Assembly (NCBI RefSeq): GCF_900172265.1 | Contig: NZ_FWFK01000001.1 | Coordinates: 682,001-746,000 of the forward strand | DNA length: 64,000 nt | Reading direction: 5' to 3' | Origin: Roseivivax jejudonensis | Lineage (GTDB): Bacteria; Pseudomonadota; Alphaproteobacteria; Rhodobacterales; Rhodobacteraceae | In this document: positions 31,722 through 41,552 of the stretch, one piece after another | How the letters are laid out: each line of letters opens with the position of its first letter | How positions within the stretch are numbered: position 1 is the stretch's first letter | Program-made: the position numbers and the translations under genes | The notes under the pieces: generated by a model | Told to the model about the DNA's origin: nothing | What the model saw: the letters and a program-made list of their open reading frames with translations, nothing else | The model's database searches: none

Positions 31722-34232
31722 ATGTCGCTTGCCCGCAAGCTTGCCGAGGAACGCCGCGCCCGGCTCGCCGCGGAGCTCTTGCTGGAACAGAAGCGCGCCG
31801 AACTGACCGAGGCGAACCGCAAGCTCGGACTGCACGCGCGCAGCCTGAGCGAAGAAATCTCGGAAACCCGGGCGCGCGCTGCAAGTGTCGAGCACGAGAA
31901 CGTCCGCGTCCGCTCAGAACTGGGGCAGACGACCGAACGTCTCGCGCTGATCGAGGGACAGCTCTGGCAGGCGCTCGACTCGATCCGCGACGGGTTCGGC
32001 CTGTGGAACGCAAAGGGGCGGCTCGAACTGGCGAACCGCGCCTATCTCGGGATGTTCGACGGGATCGTTACCGCCGGGATCGGCGCACACTACACCCATT
32101 TCGTCGACCTCTTGATCGATGAGGGGATCGCGGACCTTCAGGCCGAGCCCCCCGAAACGGTGCGCGCGCGGCTGTGCCGCGGCTGGCAGGACCCCGAACC
32201 GGAGCCGGTCAACGTCCGGCTGTGGGACGGCACCTTCCTCAAGATCCACAACCAGCGCACGCCCACGGGCGGGATCGTCAGCCTCGTTGCCGACATGACC
32301 GACCTCATGCGCATGTGGGCGGCCGTGCAGGAGCTGCCCGACGGGTTCGTCCTCTACGACAGCGAGGACCGGCTCGTCACCTGCAACGCCCCGTATCGCC
32401 GGATCTACGCGGACAGCGCGCCGGCGATCCGGCCCGGCGCCACCTTCGAGGAGATCCTGCGCTACGGCCTGGCGCGGCAGCAATACGCCGACGCGATCGG
32501 CCGGGAGGAGGCCTGGCTCGAAGACAGGCTCGCCCGCCACCGCGCGCCGGAATGCGAGATCGAGCAGATGCTGGCCGATGGCCGCTGGCTGCGGATCTAC
32601 GAGAAGCGGACCACCGATGGCGGCCGGGTGGGCCTCCGGGTCGACATCACCCAGCTGAAAACCGTGCAGCGCGATCTCGAACGGGCGACGGAACGGGCGG
32701 AGGCCGCAAACCGCGCGAAATCCGCGTTCCTCGCCAACATGAGCCACGAGATCCGCACGCCGATGAACGGCATCCTCGGGATGGCAGAGCTGCTGATGGA
32801 CACGCGGCTCGCCGACGATCAACGCGTGTACGCAGAGACCATCCACAGTTCGGCAGAGGCGCTTCTCGACATCATCAACGACGTGCTCGACTATTCCAAG
32901 ATCGAGGCGCAGAAGCTGACCCTCCGGTCCGAAGAGTTCGACCTCGAACAGATCTTGCACGATGTGGTGCTGCTCGTGCTGCCGGCGACGCGCGAAAAGG
33001 GCCTCGCACTGCTCGTCGATTACGACCTGTTCCTGCCCACACGCTTCACCGGCGATGCGCCGCGGATCCGGCAGGTTTTGATCAACCTCGTCGGCAACGC
33101 GGCAAAGTTCACAATGCGCGGACAGATCGTCATCCGCGTGACCGGCATGGTCCGCGATGGACGGGCGACCGTGCACGTAGCGGTCGAGGATACCGGCATC
33201 GGCATCCCAGAGGACAAGCTCGGCCACATCTTCGGCGAGTTCAATCAGGTCGAGGACGAGAGAAACCGCCGGTTCGAGGGCACGGGGCTGGGCCTCGCGA
33301 TCTCGAAGCGTCTGGTCACCCTGATGGGCGGCGAGGTCTGGGTCGAGAGCCGCGCAGGCGAAGGCTCGTGCTTCGGGTTCCGCATCGACCTTCCGACAGA
33401 CGAGGTCGACGGCATCCCGCGCCCGCCGGTCCCGGCCTTTCTGCGCCGCGCGCTGATCGTGGAGCCGAACGCGCTGAACGCCGAAATCCTGAGCCGCCAG
33501 CTCGGCGCGGCGCGCATCGCGTGCGACACCTGCACCACGGGCGACGCCGCGCTGTCGCGTGCGCCGGACTGGAACGTGGCGATCGTCTCGCAGGATCTGG
33601 GTGACATGACCGGCACCGATCTCGTGCGGACATGGCGCGCGCGGGGCCTGAGCGCGCCAGTCATCCTGATCGCCGGCACGACCGGAGACACCGCGCCGCC
33701 TCTGACAGAGAACGCGTCGTTCGCCGCGACTCTTCAGACGCCGACCCCGCGCCGCGCCTTGTTCCACGCGCTGCAGTCTCTCGCTCCACCTGAAGCGACC
33801 TCCCACCACGATGGCACGCCCGAAACCGGGGCCGGAGCTGCTGACGCCCGGATCGACGTTCTGCTGGCCGAGGACAACCGCACGAACCGGCTGGTCTTCT
33901 CGAAAATGGTGGCAGACGCGCCGGTCGCCTTGCGTCACGCGCGCAACGGATGCGAAGCGGTCGCGGCGTTCCGCGAGAAACGGCCAGACCTCATATTCAT
34001 GGATGTCTCGATGCCGGAGATGGACGGCCGCGAGGCGACCCGCGCGATCCGCGCCCTGGAAGGCGACGCGCCCCGCGTGCCGATCGTCGCCGTCACCGCC
34101 CACGCCATGGAGGGCGACCGCGAAACCATCCTCGCGCACGGGCTCGACGATTTCCTCAGCAAACCGCTGCGGAAGGACGCGCTTTTCGCAGTGCTGGAGC
34201 GCTATGGCGCGACATTGCCCGACCGGGCCTGA
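31722..34232 (+). CDS. Hybrid sensor histidine kinase with two PAS-like domains and two receiver domains
   Basis: 836 residues, no membrane helix. An N-terminal coiled coil covers about 1-75 and two PAS-like regions about 85-205 and 205-310. The dimerisation domain has the phosphorylated His342 ([13 protein letters not shown]). The ATPase domain spans about 440-560 ([38 protein letters not shown]). A first receiver domain at about 570-690 is degenerate: the aspartate position is Ser623 ([13 protein letters not shown]). The second receiver at about 705-830 is intact with Asp761 ([13 protein letters not shown]) and Lys in [14 protein letters not shown] precedes the start. It is a cytoplasmic sensor of unknown signal; no response regulator gene is adjacent. 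Confidence 0.93.
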   Translation: MSLARKLAEERRARLAAELLLEQKRAELTEANRKLGLHARSLSEEISETRARAASVEHENVRVRSELGQTTERLALIEGQLWQALDSIRDGFGLWNAKGRLELANRAYLGMFDGIVTAGIGAHYTHFVDLLIDEGIADLQAEPPETVRARLCRGWQDPEPEPVNVRLWDGTFLKIHNQRTPTGGIVSLVADMTDLMRMWAAVQELPDGFVLYDSEDRLVTCNAPYRRIYADSAPAIRPGATFEEILRYGLARQQYADAIGREEAWLEDRLARHRAPECEIEQMLADGRWLRIYEKRTTDGGRVGLRVDITQLKTVQRDLERATERAEAANRAKSAFLANMSHEIRTPMNGILGMAELLMDTRLADDQRVYAETIHSSAEALLDIINDVLDYSKIEAQKLTLRSEEFDLEQILHDVVLLVLPATREKGLALLVDYDLFLPTRFTGDAPRIRQVLINLVGNAAKFTMRGQIVIRVTGMVRDGRATVHVAVEDTGIGIPEDKLGHIFGEFNQVEDERNRRFEGTGLGLAISKRLVTLMGGEVWVESRAGEGSCFGFRIDLPTDEVDGIPRPPVPAFLRRALIVEPNALNAEILSRQLGAARIACDTCTTGDAALSRAPDWNVAIVSQDLGDMTGTDLVRTWRARGLSAPVILIAGTTGDTAPPLTENASFAATLQTPTPRRALFHALQSLAPPEATSHHDGTPETGAGAADARIDVLLAEDNRTNRLVFSKMVADAPVALRHARNGCEAVAAFREKRPDLIFMDVSMPEMDGREATRAIRALEGDAPRVPIVAVTAHAMEGDRETILAHGLDDFLSKPLRKDALFAVLERYGATLPDRA

Positions 34233-34235
34233 CCG

Positions 34236-35003
34236 TCACTCCGCCGGACGCACGAACACCGGGCGGCCGGGCTCCGACAGATCGTCACGATAGGCATAGC
34301 CGCCGGCATCGAAGTCACGCAGCGACGCCGGATCGGTCAGCCGGTTCTGCACGATGAAACGCGCCATCGCGCCACGGGCGCGCTTGGCGTAGAAGCTCAC
34401 GACCTTCGGGGTTCCGTTCTTGTCTTCCATGAATTGCGGCGTGACCACGTCGAGCTTCAGCGTACGGTCGGGCACAGCGCCGAAATACTCCTGACTTGCG
34501 CAGTTCACGAGCGTCCCGGTGCCGACCGCCTCTGCCTGATCGTTCAGCGCTTTCGCAAGCTGATCGCCCCAGTATGCGTAGAGCGTCTCGCCCCGCCGCG
34601 TGTGCAGTTTCGAGCCCATCTCGAGCCTGTAGGGCTGGATCGCGTCGCGGGGCCGCAGAAGACCGTAGAGACCGGACAGGATCCGCAGGTGATCCTGCGC
34701 CCACGCCATCTCGTCGGCGTCGAGCGAGCCGGCCTCGAGCCCTTGGTAGGTGTCCCCGGCGAACGCGAGGGCGGCGGGACGGACATCGGCCTCGGCCGGC
34801 GTTTCGGCGTAGGCGCGAAAGCGGTCGCGATTGAGCCGCGCAAGATCGTCGGACAGGTCCATCAGGGCCTTCAGGTCGCGCAGCGGCAGGTTGCGGGCGG
34901 TCTTGGCCAGGCGCAGCGCGTCGTGCGCGAAGGCGGGCTGCGTCGTGTCCACCCGTCGTTCGGTCCAGTCGAGCCGCTTGGCCGGCGAAATCACGATGAG
35001 CAT
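34236..35003 (-). CDS. yaaA: Peroxide stress protein YaaA
   Basis: 255 residues. YaaA/DUF328 lowers the free iron level and limits DNA damage in peroxide stress. The family start MLIVISPAKRLDW is intact, followed by LNRDRFRAYAETPAE, LAFAGDTYQGLEA, the HLRILSGLYGLLRPRDAIQP stretch, MGSKLHTRRGETLYAYWGDQ and VNCASQEYFGAV, all typical. GGAGG stands 9 bases before the ATG at 35003. It is convergent with the hybrid kinase gene with only 3 bp between stops. Confidence 0.95.
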   Translation of the reverse strand: MLIVISPAKRLDWTERRVDTTQPAFAHDALRLAKTARNLPLRDLKALMDLSDDLARLNRDRFRAYAETPAEADVRPAALAFAGDTYQGLEAGSLDADEMAWAQDHLRILSGLYGLLRPRDAIQPYRLEMGSKLHTRRGETLYAYWGDQLAKALNDQAEAVGTGTLVNCASQEYFGAVPDRTLKLDVVTPQFMEDKNGTPKVVSFYAKRARGAMARFIVQNRLTDPASLRDFDAGGYAYRDDLSEPGRPVFVRPAE

Positions 35004-35207
35004 CCGGTCCTCCGTGTCGTCCGCTTCGACGTCACGGTCTAGCCCGCCGGGCCAAAGGTGCAAAGCCGCCGAAGTGCCGCGCCCGGGCCGCCGGACGACG
35101 CGACGCAACGTTCCGCGCGCCGTGATTTGACAGGATCGTCGCCGCGGGCGCAGGCTATTCACGCGCGCGGGTATTCGAAGGGCGCCCGCGCCTGCGGGAG
35201 ACACCAG

Positions 35208-36167
35208 ATGACACCGGGCAAGGCATTCTTCACCTCAGACGAGATCCGAGGGCTTTCCGCCCGCTCTGACGCGTGGGGCGTGTGGCTCGTGATCCACTGC
35301 TGGGGCCTCATCCTCGCCGCCGCCGCGGTCTTTGCCGTCTGGCCCAACCCGCTGACCTTTCTTCTTGCCGTCGTCGTCATCGGGTCGCGACAGCTCGGCC
35401 TCGCGATCCTGATGCACGAGGCGGCACACAACGCGCTTTTCAAAACGCGCGCGATCAACGAATGGGTCGGAGAATGGCTCTGCGGACGGCCGATCATCGC
35501 CGACCTGCCGGAGTATCGCCACTACCACCTGACCCACCATCGCTACACGCAGACGGAACGCGACCCCGACCTGCGCCTGTCGAAGCCGTTTCCGACGACC
35601 CCCGCATCGCTGCGCCGCAAACTGATCCGCGACCTGACCGGGCAGACCGGCATCAAGCAGCGCGCGCAACAGATCATGTTCGCGTTCAAGATGGCCGGCG
35701 AAGTCGAAGGCCAGCCATCGAGCCAGGACCTCGCCCAGGCGTTTTCCGGACCCGTGATCGGCCGCGCCATCATCGCGAACGCCGTGCTCTTCGCTGTGCT
35801 CTGGGCAATCACCGGGCTCTGGTGGTCATGGTTCGCGTTCTGGGCGCTGCCGCTGCTGACTTGGTTCCAGGCGGTTCTGCGGATTCGCAACATCGCCGAA
35901 CACGGCGCGGTCGAGTTCTCGGACGATCCCCTGCGCAACACGCGGACGACTCGCGCGACGTGGCTGGAACGGCTGCTCGTCGCGCCCTACTGGGTGAACT
36001 ACCATCTCGAACACCACCTCGTGATGCACGTGCCGGCGCACAACCTTCCCAAGCTTCACCGGATGATGATCGAAAAGGGTCACGGCGAGCGCATGCAGGT
36101 TGCGCCGAACTACCTCGCCGTGCTGCGCGCGGCCTCGTCTCGTCCCGCGGCCGCTGCCGCCGCTTGA
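35208..36167 (+). CDS. Fatty acid desaturase family protein
   Basis: 319 residues from the ATG at 35208. A membrane di-iron oxygenase with the three histidine boxes: HEAAH ([11 protein letters not shown]), HLTHH ([10 protein letters not shown]) and HLEHH ([14 protein letters not shown]). Hydrophobic helices lie at about 25-65 and 185-225. It may introduce double bonds in fatty acids or act on another lipid-like substrate such as a carotenoid; the exact substrate is not readable. The Ala-rich C-terminus is unremarkable. It stands 61 bp before accD, so both may be linked to lipid metabolism, though each has its own start region. Confidence 0.9.
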   Translation: MTPGKAFFTSDEIRGLSARSDAWGVWLVIHCWGLILAAAAVFAVWPNPLTFLLAVVVIGSRQLGLAILMHEAAHNALFKTRAINEWVGEWLCGRPIIADLPEYRHYHLTHHRYTQTERDPDLRLSKPFPTTPASLRRKLIRDLTGQTGIKQRAQQIMFAFKMAGEVEGQPSSQDLAQAFSGPVIGRAIIANAVLFAVLWAITGLWWSWFAFWALPLLTWFQAVLRIRNIAEHGAVEFSDDPLRNTRTTRATWLERLLVAPYWVNYHLEHHLVMHVPAHNLPKLHRMMIEKGHGERMQVAPNYLAVLRAASSRPAAAAAA

Positions 36168-36228
36168 TTGCATTCGACCCGTCCGCGGCTTAAGTCCTGC
36201 GCCGACACCGAGCCGCAGGACACCCGCG

Positions 36229-37197
36229 ATGAACTGGATCTCGAACTACGTCCGCCCCCGGATCAACTCGATCTTCTCGCGCCGCGAAGTTCCCGAGAAT
36301 CTCTGGACCAAGTGCGACAGCTGCGGAACGATGCTGTTCCACCGTGACCTGTCGGACAATCTGCATGTCTGCTCCAATTGCGGACATCACATGGGCATCA
36401 CCCCGCGCAAGCGCTTCAAGGCGCTGTTCGACGGCGGCATGTATTCCGAGATCGCGGTGCCCGAACCGGTCGCCGATCCGCTGCAATTCCGTGATCAGAA
36501 ACGCTATCCCGATCGCATGAAGGCGGCGCAGAAAGCCACCGGCGAAAAAGAGGCGATGCTGGTTGCGCAAGGCGAGATCGGACGCACGCCGATCGTCGCG
36601 GTCGCCCAGGACTTTTCGTTCATGGGCGGGTCGATGGGCATGTTCGTCGGCAATGCCATCATCAAGGCCGCGGAAGAGGCCGTGCGGCTGCGCCGGCCGC
36701 TGGTCCTGTTTTCCGCCGCCGGTGGCGCGCGCATGCAGGAGGGCATCCTGTCGCTGATGCAGATGCCGCGCACGACCGTCGCCATACAGATGCTGCGCGA
36801 AGCCGGCCTGCCCTACATCGTGGTGCTGACCCACCCGACGACCGGGGGCGTGACGGCCTCCTACGCGATGCTCGGCGATATCCAGATCGCAGAGCCGGGC
36901 GCGCTCATCTGCTTTGCCGGCCCGCGCGTGATCGAACAGACGATCCGCGAGAAGCTGCCCGAAGGCTTCCAGCGCGCGGAATACCTGCTTGAGCACGGGA
37001 TGCTCGACCGGGTGACGGACCGGCGCAAGATGCGTGACGAGCTGATCGTGGTGCTGCGCATGCTGCTCGACATGCCGCCGCCGGTCTGGGGCGAGCTGCC
37101 GCCGCCAGAGAGCATCGCCGAGGAAACGCCCCAGATCGGGGACGAGAGCGAAACGACCGACGCGCCGGCGCGCAAGACCGCCGCCGGCCGGGAATGA
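36229..37197 (+). CDS. accD: Acetyl-CoA carboxylase carboxyltransferase beta subunit
   Basis: 322 residues. Transfers the carboxyl group to acetyl-CoA in the first step of fatty acid synthesis, together with AccA. The N-terminal zinc ribbon has Cys29, Cys32, Cys48 and Cys51 ([20 protein letters not shown]). The crotonase-like fold follows with [40 protein letters not shown] and [17 protein letters not shown]. The acidic C-terminal tail is variable. The stop overlaps the folC start by 4 bases, so the two are translated together. Confidence 0.97.
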   Translation: MNWISNYVRPRINSIFSRREVPENLWTKCDSCGTMLFHRDLSDNLHVCSNCGHHMGITPRKRFKALFDGGMYSEIAVPEPVADPLQFRDQKRYPDRMKAAQKATGEKEAMLVAQGEIGRTPIVAVAQDFSFMGGSMGMFVGNAIIKAAEEAVRLRRPLVLFSAAGGARMQEGILSLMQMPRTTVAIQMLREAGLPYIVVLTHPTTGGVTASYAMLGDIQIAEPGALICFAGPRVIEQTIREKLPEGFQRAEYLLEHGMLDRVTDRRKMRDELIVVLRMLLDMPPPVWGELPPPESIAEETPQIGDESETTDAPARKTAAGRE

Positions 37198-38468
37198 GCG
37201 GGGTCGGCTCGGACCACATCCTGTCGCGGATGATGGCGCTTCATCCCAAGGTCATCGATCTGACGCTCGACAGGGTCTGGCGCCTGCTTGAGCGGCTGGA
37301 CCATCCCGAACGGCGCCTGCCGCCGGTGATCCACGTGGCGGGCACGAATGGCAAGGGCTCGACCCAGGCGATGATCCGCGCGGGGCTCGAGGCCGAGGGC
37401 CACCGGGTTCACGCCTACACCTCGCCGCACCTCGCCCGGTTCCACGAGCGTATTCGCGTCGCCGGCGACCTCATTTCCGAACCGGCGCTGATCGAGGTGC
37501 TGGACCGGTGCTACGCGGCCAATGGCTCGGACCCGATCACGTATTTCGAGATCACGACCTGCGCCGCGCTGCTCGCCTTCGCCGAGACGCCGGCCGACTT
37601 CACGCTGCTCGAAGTCGGGCTCGGAGGCCGGCTCGACGCGACGAACGTGATCGATTGCCCGGCGGCAACCGTCATAACGCCCGTGGCGCTCGACCATCAG
37701 CAGTATCTCGGAGACACGTTGACCGAGATCGCGACCGAAAAGGCCGGCATCCTGAAACGGGGCGTGCCCTGCATCGTCGGGCCGCAAGCGGACGAAGCTC
37801 TGGACGTGATCGAGGCACGCGGCGCGAAACTGGGCGCGCCGCTACATATTCATGGACAGCACTGGCACGTCGCCGAAGAGCACGGCCGCCTTGTCTTTCA
37901 GGACGAGACCGGGCTTCTGGACCTGCCGCTGCCTGTGCTGCCCGGCCGTCACCAGATCGACAACGCCGGCGCGGCGTTGGCCGTCCTGCGATGTCTCGGA
38001 ACCGGCGAGGCGGGACCGGACGCAGCGATGCGGCGCGCGGAATGGCCGGCGCGGTTTCAGCGGCTGCGCCATGGCCCGCTCGCGGACGCTGCACCCGAGG
38101 CGGAACTCTGGCTCGACGGCGGACATAACCCCGCCGCCGGCGCGGCTCTGGCTGCCCACCTCGCAACCTTGCCCCGGCGCCCGACGCGGCTGGTCTGCGG
38201 AATGCTCAACACGAAGGATATCCGCGGCTTTCTCGCCCCCTTCGCCGGCGCGGTCGACGACCTGATCGCCGTGCCCGTCCCCGGCGAGGCGAATACCCTG
38301 CCCGCCGAGGACACGGCAGCGGCGGCCGATGCCGCCGGGCTCGTTGCGCACACCGCGAACGACGCGTACGACGCGGTGTCCCGGATTGCCGCGGAAACAC
38401 CGCAGGCGCGGATCCTCCTGTGCGGGTCACTCTACCTTGCCGGGGCGGTCCTGCGGGAAAACGGGTGA
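37194..38468 (+). CDS. folC: Bifunctional folylpolyglutamate synthase/dihydrofolate synthase
   Basis: 424 residues. Adds glutamate to dihydropteroate and to folates. Mur-ligase type motifs are clear: P-loop [17 protein letters not shown], the loop [37 protein letters not shown] with [34 protein letters not shown], and a C-terminal domain with [12 protein letters not shown]. The ATG overlaps the accD stop (ATGA). accD-folC is a conserved bacterial gene pair. Confidence 0.96.
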   Translation: MSGVGSDHILSRMMALHPKVIDLTLDRVWRLLERLDHPERRLPPVIHVAGTNGKGSTQAMIRAGLEAEGHRVHAYTSPHLARFHERIRVAGDLISEPALIEVLDRCYAANGSDPITYFEITTCAALLAFAETPADFTLLEVGLGGRLDATNVIDCPAATVITPVALDHQQYLGDTLTEIATEKAGILKRGVPCIVGPQADEALDVIEARGAKLGAPLHIHGQHWHVAEEHGRLVFQDETGLLDLPLPVLPGRHQIDNAGAALAVLRCLGTGEAGPDAAMRRAEWPARFQRLRHGPLADAAPEAELWLDGGHNPAAGAALAAHLATLPRRPTRLVCGMLNTKDIRGFLAPFAGAVDDLIAVPVPGEANTLPAEDTAAAADAAGLVAHTANDAYDAVSRIAAETPQARILLCGSLYLAGAVLRENG

Positions 38469-38575
38469 CACCAGGCCGCGCAGGCGCTTGATAAGACTCG
38501 CAGATCTGCCACACATCTTGTTGGCGAAATGTGCTCGCCGTCATTCTGCTTGATGTTGATACTATATATTGACTG

Positions 38576-38828
38576 ATTCGGGCGGATATGGCACATCTAG
38601 GGCAACATCGGTGGACAGATCCTAGATGGGCATCCACCGGCGGGGGACGGTCACGACAAGGCACGATACGGGGATTCCTCCCGCGCGGCGCGATTTGCGG
38701 CGCGCGCTCCGGACAGGCCGTCCCCGGTAATCAGGTCGGTTCCGGGAACAGGCGCCCGGGATCGCGAACGACAGGCGGAAACCGCTAACGGGCAGTCTCC
38801 TAGGGGTCCTTCGGGGCCCCGCTTTTTT
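38576..38828 (+). ncRNA. Candidate structured non-coding RNA between folC and zapE
   Basis: The 331-bp gap after folC contains no gene but a dense set of pairings. CATCTAGG (38594-38601) pairs with CCTAGATG (38621-38628), and GGTGGA (38610-38615), inside that loop, pairs with TCCACC (38633-38638), an H-type pseudoknot layout. GGGGACGG (38643-38650) pairs with CCGTCCCC (38718-38725) and encloses a GCGCG/CGCGC hairpin; CCGGG/CCCGG follows (38742-38759). The tract ends in an intrinsic terminator (38803-38828), and the AT-rich TACTATATATTGAC (38560-38573) could be its promoter. I could not match it to 6S RNA, RNase P RNA, SRP RNA or tmRNA. The 5' end is a guess. Confidence 0.45.
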
Positions 38829-39888
38829 CGTCCGCCCCCCACGCCTCCGACCTCATCTCCATCAATCGCGATGCGGTTCGCTCGAACTCGAAGGCACCGG
38901 CCCCCTCAATGTAAAGATAGTCCGGCTCGGCCGCCGCCGACACGATCAGGCGCGTGCCGGCCTCGTACAGGGCATCGATCAGCGTGACGAAGCGCTTGGC
39001 TTCGTTGAAGTTCTGCCGTCCCAGCCGCGGCACGTCCTCGAGCACGAGCACCCGCACCGTCTCGGCCAGCTTGAGGTAGTCCGCGGGCCCGAGCGCCTTG
39101 CCGCAGAGCTCGTAGAAGGTCGCGCGGGCCGCACCGTTGGAAAACCTCTGCAGCTCCAGCGTGCGCCCCTGCACCGAAAGGGTCAGCGCCTCCTCCTGCC
39201 CGCCGGACAAGCGTTGCCAGACGGCATCGATCTCGGACCGGGCGCGCGCGTCGTTCGGCGCAAAGTAGACTTCCGTGCCCGACAGGCGGTCGAGCCGGTA
39301 GTCGCGCGCGGCGGTCAGCTCGCGCACCTCCATGTTTTCCTTCAGAACCTCTATGAACGGCAGGAAGAGGTGGCGATTGAGCCCGTCCTTGTAGAGATCG
39401 TCCGGAACGCGATTGGAGGTCGTCACGACAACGCAGCCGGCAGCGAAGAGCTTCTCGAACAGCCGACCGACGATCATGGCGTCGGCGATGTCGGTGATCT
39501 GCATCTCGTCGAACGCGAAAAGCGTCACGCTGTCGGACACCCTCTTGGCCACGGGCGCGATCGGGTCGTCGCGGCCCTTCTGCCGCTCGGCGTGCACGCC
39601 GGCCTGTACTTCCTGCATGAAGGCGTGGAAGTGCACGCGGCGCGCCGGCACGTCCAACGTCTCGACGAAGAGGTCCATCAGCATGGACTTGCCGCGCCCC
39701 ACTCCGCCCCAGAGGTAGAGCCCCTTCGGCGGCGGCGGCGGCTTGCGGAACAAGCCGCCCTTGCGCGGCTTGGCGAGTTCCGCGCGAATCCGCTCGAAGG
39801 CCGGCAGCGCCTCTTCCTGTGCCGGATCGGGTTCGAGCGCGTCCTCGGCCACGCGCCGGGCATAGAGCGCGGGAAGCGTCTCAGACAT
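38800..39888 (-). CDS. zapE: Cell division protein ZapE (AFG1-like ATPase)
   Basis: 362 residues from the ATG at 39888. An AAA-type P-loop ATPase. Walker A is GGVGRGKSML (in GLYLWGGVGRGKSM), Walker B is LFAFDEMQITDIADA, and sensor-like VVVTTSNRVPDDLYKDGLNR follows. The C-terminus has DVPRLGRQNFNEAKRFVTLI, characteristic of AFG1/ZapE. ZapE associates with the division ring in E. coli; mitochondrial AFG1 relatives work in protein quality control. It overlaps the kinase-like gene upstream by 8 bp. Its 3' end coincides with a plus-strand terminator. Confidence 0.95.
   Translation of the reverse strand: MSETLPALYARRVAEDALEPDPAQEEALPAFERIRAELAKPRKGGLFRKPPPPPKGLYLWGGVGRGKSMLMDLFVETLDVPARRVHFHAFMQEVQAGVHAERQKGRDDPIAPVAKRVSDSVTLFAFDEMQITDIADAMIVGRLFEKLFAAGCVVVTTSNRVPDDLYKDGLNRHLFLPFIEVLKENMEVRELTAARDYRLDRLSGTEVYFAPNDARARSEIDAVWQRLSGGQEEALTLSVQGRTLELQRFSNGAARATFYELCGKALGPADYLKLAETVRVLVLEDVPRLGRQNFNEAKRFVTLIDALYEAGTRLIVSAAAEPDYLYIEGAGAFEFERTASRLMEMRSEAWGADEKSGAPKDP
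38803..38828 (+). terminator. Intrinsic terminator at the end of the folC-zapE gap
   Basis: GGGGTCC (38803-38809) pairs with GGGCCCC (38814-38820) around a TTCG tetraloop, then GC and TTTTTT (38823-38828). It serves plus-strand transcription, that is folC read-through or a separate RNA. It overlaps the last codons of zapE on the other strand. Confidence 0.85.
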
Positions 39889-40723
39889 TCGGCTCGCCCT
39901 GCAGGCCGAGCAGGCGACGGAACCCGGTCCAGTATCCCGGCAGGCGCGGCGGCGCATCGAGCCCGGCCTGCGCCGCATCCGCCCAGGGACGCATTTCGGC
40001 GCGCGCGAACTCCCGCCCCCAGTCGAGGTAGGCGTCCGCGTGTTCGGGGCGCAGCCGGCAGGCCGAGCCGACGAGTCCGACCAGAGTCTCGGGCGGCGAA
40101 TACCATTCGTCCTGAATCGCAGTGACCCGCCGCTGCAGCAGCGGGCCGACGATACGCATCAGGCGCTTGTCCGAGAATTGCAGCAGGAGTCGGCCCATCT
40201 CCGCGCGCGAATAGTGGATGAGCGGTGGGAAGGTGTCGAAGAACACCGCGCGGCCGTCGACGATGGCGAAGTTGCGGATCGACGGATGAAAGCCGATGCG
40301 CATCTCCTCGTCCTGCACGGCATGCCAGAACCGCGCGATGACCTCGCCCGCCGCCTGCAGCATCGCGAGGGTCTCGTCGCGCGGAGCTGACTGCATCAGC
40401 GGCCGCATCAGTGCCGTTTCGGGCAGGGCCTGCTGCACGATGACCGGCACCCGCGCGCCGTCGAGCGGAACGAGGTGAAACGACGTCTCGGGCATCGGCA
40501 CACCGGCCCCGAGCAGCGCCGCGACGTAATCATCGTGGGCCGATGCGAGCCGATCGAGCGCGTCGGCATCGGGCAGCGCGCGATAGATCTTGATCACACG
40601 GTCCGAGAACGGTCCCGATGCCGGCCGGAACGGCGCGCAGAAATAACCCAGCCGCGAGATCGTGCGGCCCCGCGCTGCGTCGTCTGCGCGGATCAGCTCG
40701 GCCAGTGCGGCAACGTCGGTCAT
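39881..40723 (-). CDS. Kinase-like (aminoglycoside phosphotransferase-fold) protein
   Basis: 280 residues. No signal or membrane helix. Segments recall the phosphotransferase fold: an N-terminal VIKIYRALPDADALDRLASA, a strand VPVIVQQALPETALMRPLMQ, and RIGFHPSIRNFAIVDGRAVF followed by FDTFPPLIHYSRAEMGRLLL, where His, Asn and Asp stand where catalytic and metal residues would be expected. The substrate is unknown. It lies 50 bp after the ParA gene and overlaps zapE by 8 bp, so the three probably form one transcription unit. Confidence 0.75.
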   Translation of the reverse strand: MTDVAALAELIRADDAARGRTISRLGYFCAPFRPASGPFSDRVIKIYRALPDADALDRLASAHDDYVAALLGAGVPMPETSFHLVPLDGARVPVIVQQALPETALMRPLMQSAPRDETLAMLQAAGEVIARFWHAVQDEEMRIGFHPSIRNFAIVDGRAVFFDTFPPLIHYSRAEMGRLLLQFSDKRLMRIVGPLLQRRVTAIQDEWYSPPETLVGLVGSACRLRPEHADAYLDWGREFARAEMRPWADAAQAGLDAPPRLPGYWTGFRRLLGLQGEPNV

Positions 40724-40773
40724 CGGCGGCTCCTTCGGATGGCCGGGGCTCGGCCCCGGTCGCGGCGCCCGGT

Positions 40774-41412
40774 CTACCCGCTCGCCAGAAGCTCCGCCAC
40801 CTCCGCCGTCAGGGCATCGACCTCCGCGCGCGCCGGGGTCTTGGTACCCTCGGCCGCGCCGCGGCCCTGCCCCAGTGCCTCGGCGTAGACCACCCGGTTC
40901 GCGATCTGGGTCGCGGCGATCCGCGCCATCAACTCCTGCGCCTTCTCCCCGACATCGGCGCCGAGCCGCGTGTTGGCCCGCGCGCGATTGAGCACCACCA
41001 GCGCTTCCTTGCCCTCGCGGCGCGCGAGGTCCAGCACGCCTTCGGTCGCCCACAGGTCCACGTGGCTCATCGAAACGGGCACGATGACGAGGTCCGCCGC
41101 GCGCAGCGCGGGACGCAGGTCACTGTCGGCCTTGGGCGGCGTATCGATGATGACGATATCGTGCGCGCCGGCGAGCTTTCGCGTCTCGTAGGTGATGCCC
41201 CAGGCCGAGGACGTTGCGAACTCGAGGTCCGGCTCGCCGTCGGAGTCCTCGAGCCGGGTCATGAACCAGCGACCGAGCGACCCTTGCGGATCGGTGTCGA
41301 TCAGGGCGACGGAGCGGCCCTGCCGCAGAAAGCCGGTGGCGAGATTGGCGGCGAGCGTCGTCTTGCCCGAGCCCCCCTTCTGCTGCGCCACGGTGATGAC
41401 GGATCCGGTCAT
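40774..41412 (-). CDS. ParA family ATPase (orphan)
   Basis: 212 residues. The deviant Walker A motif is AQQKGGSGKTTLAANLATGF with Lys12 and Lys17, and Walker B-like IVIIDTPPKADSDLR follows. ParA/MinD ATPases position DNA or protein complexes through nucleoid or membrane gradients. No parB gene is adjacent, and the length is that of orphan ParA proteins that place cytoplasmic clusters such as chemotaxis arrays or carboxysomes. Which cargo it handles is not visible. It is first in a leftward unit with the kinase-like gene and zapE. Confidence 0.88.
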   Translation of the reverse strand: MTGSVITVAQQKGGSGKTTLAANLATGFLRQGRSVALIDTDPQGSLGRWFMTRLEDSDGEPDLEFATSSAWGITYETRKLAGAHDIVIIDTPPKADSDLRPALRAADLVIVPVSMSHVDLWATEGVLDLARREGKEALVVLNRARANTRLGADVGEKAQELMARIAATQIANRVVYAEALGQGRGAAEGTKTPARAEVDALTAEVAELLASG

Positions 41413-41552
41413 GTGCCCCTTTCCGCGGTGAAGTGTGACCGAACGGCATCTTGCACGCGCGAAGTGGCACTGGCCAGCGGCCGCGTGGCGATATTTCTGT
41501 TCCGTTGACGCGCAAACGCGTCAATGTCGTGCCGCGGTGAAGGGACGGACCG

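Noticed and set aside
31914-34139. A 741-codon minus-strand frame opposite the hybrid kinase
   Set aside because: Entirely antisense to clear PAS, kinase and receiver domains and without recognisable protein features.
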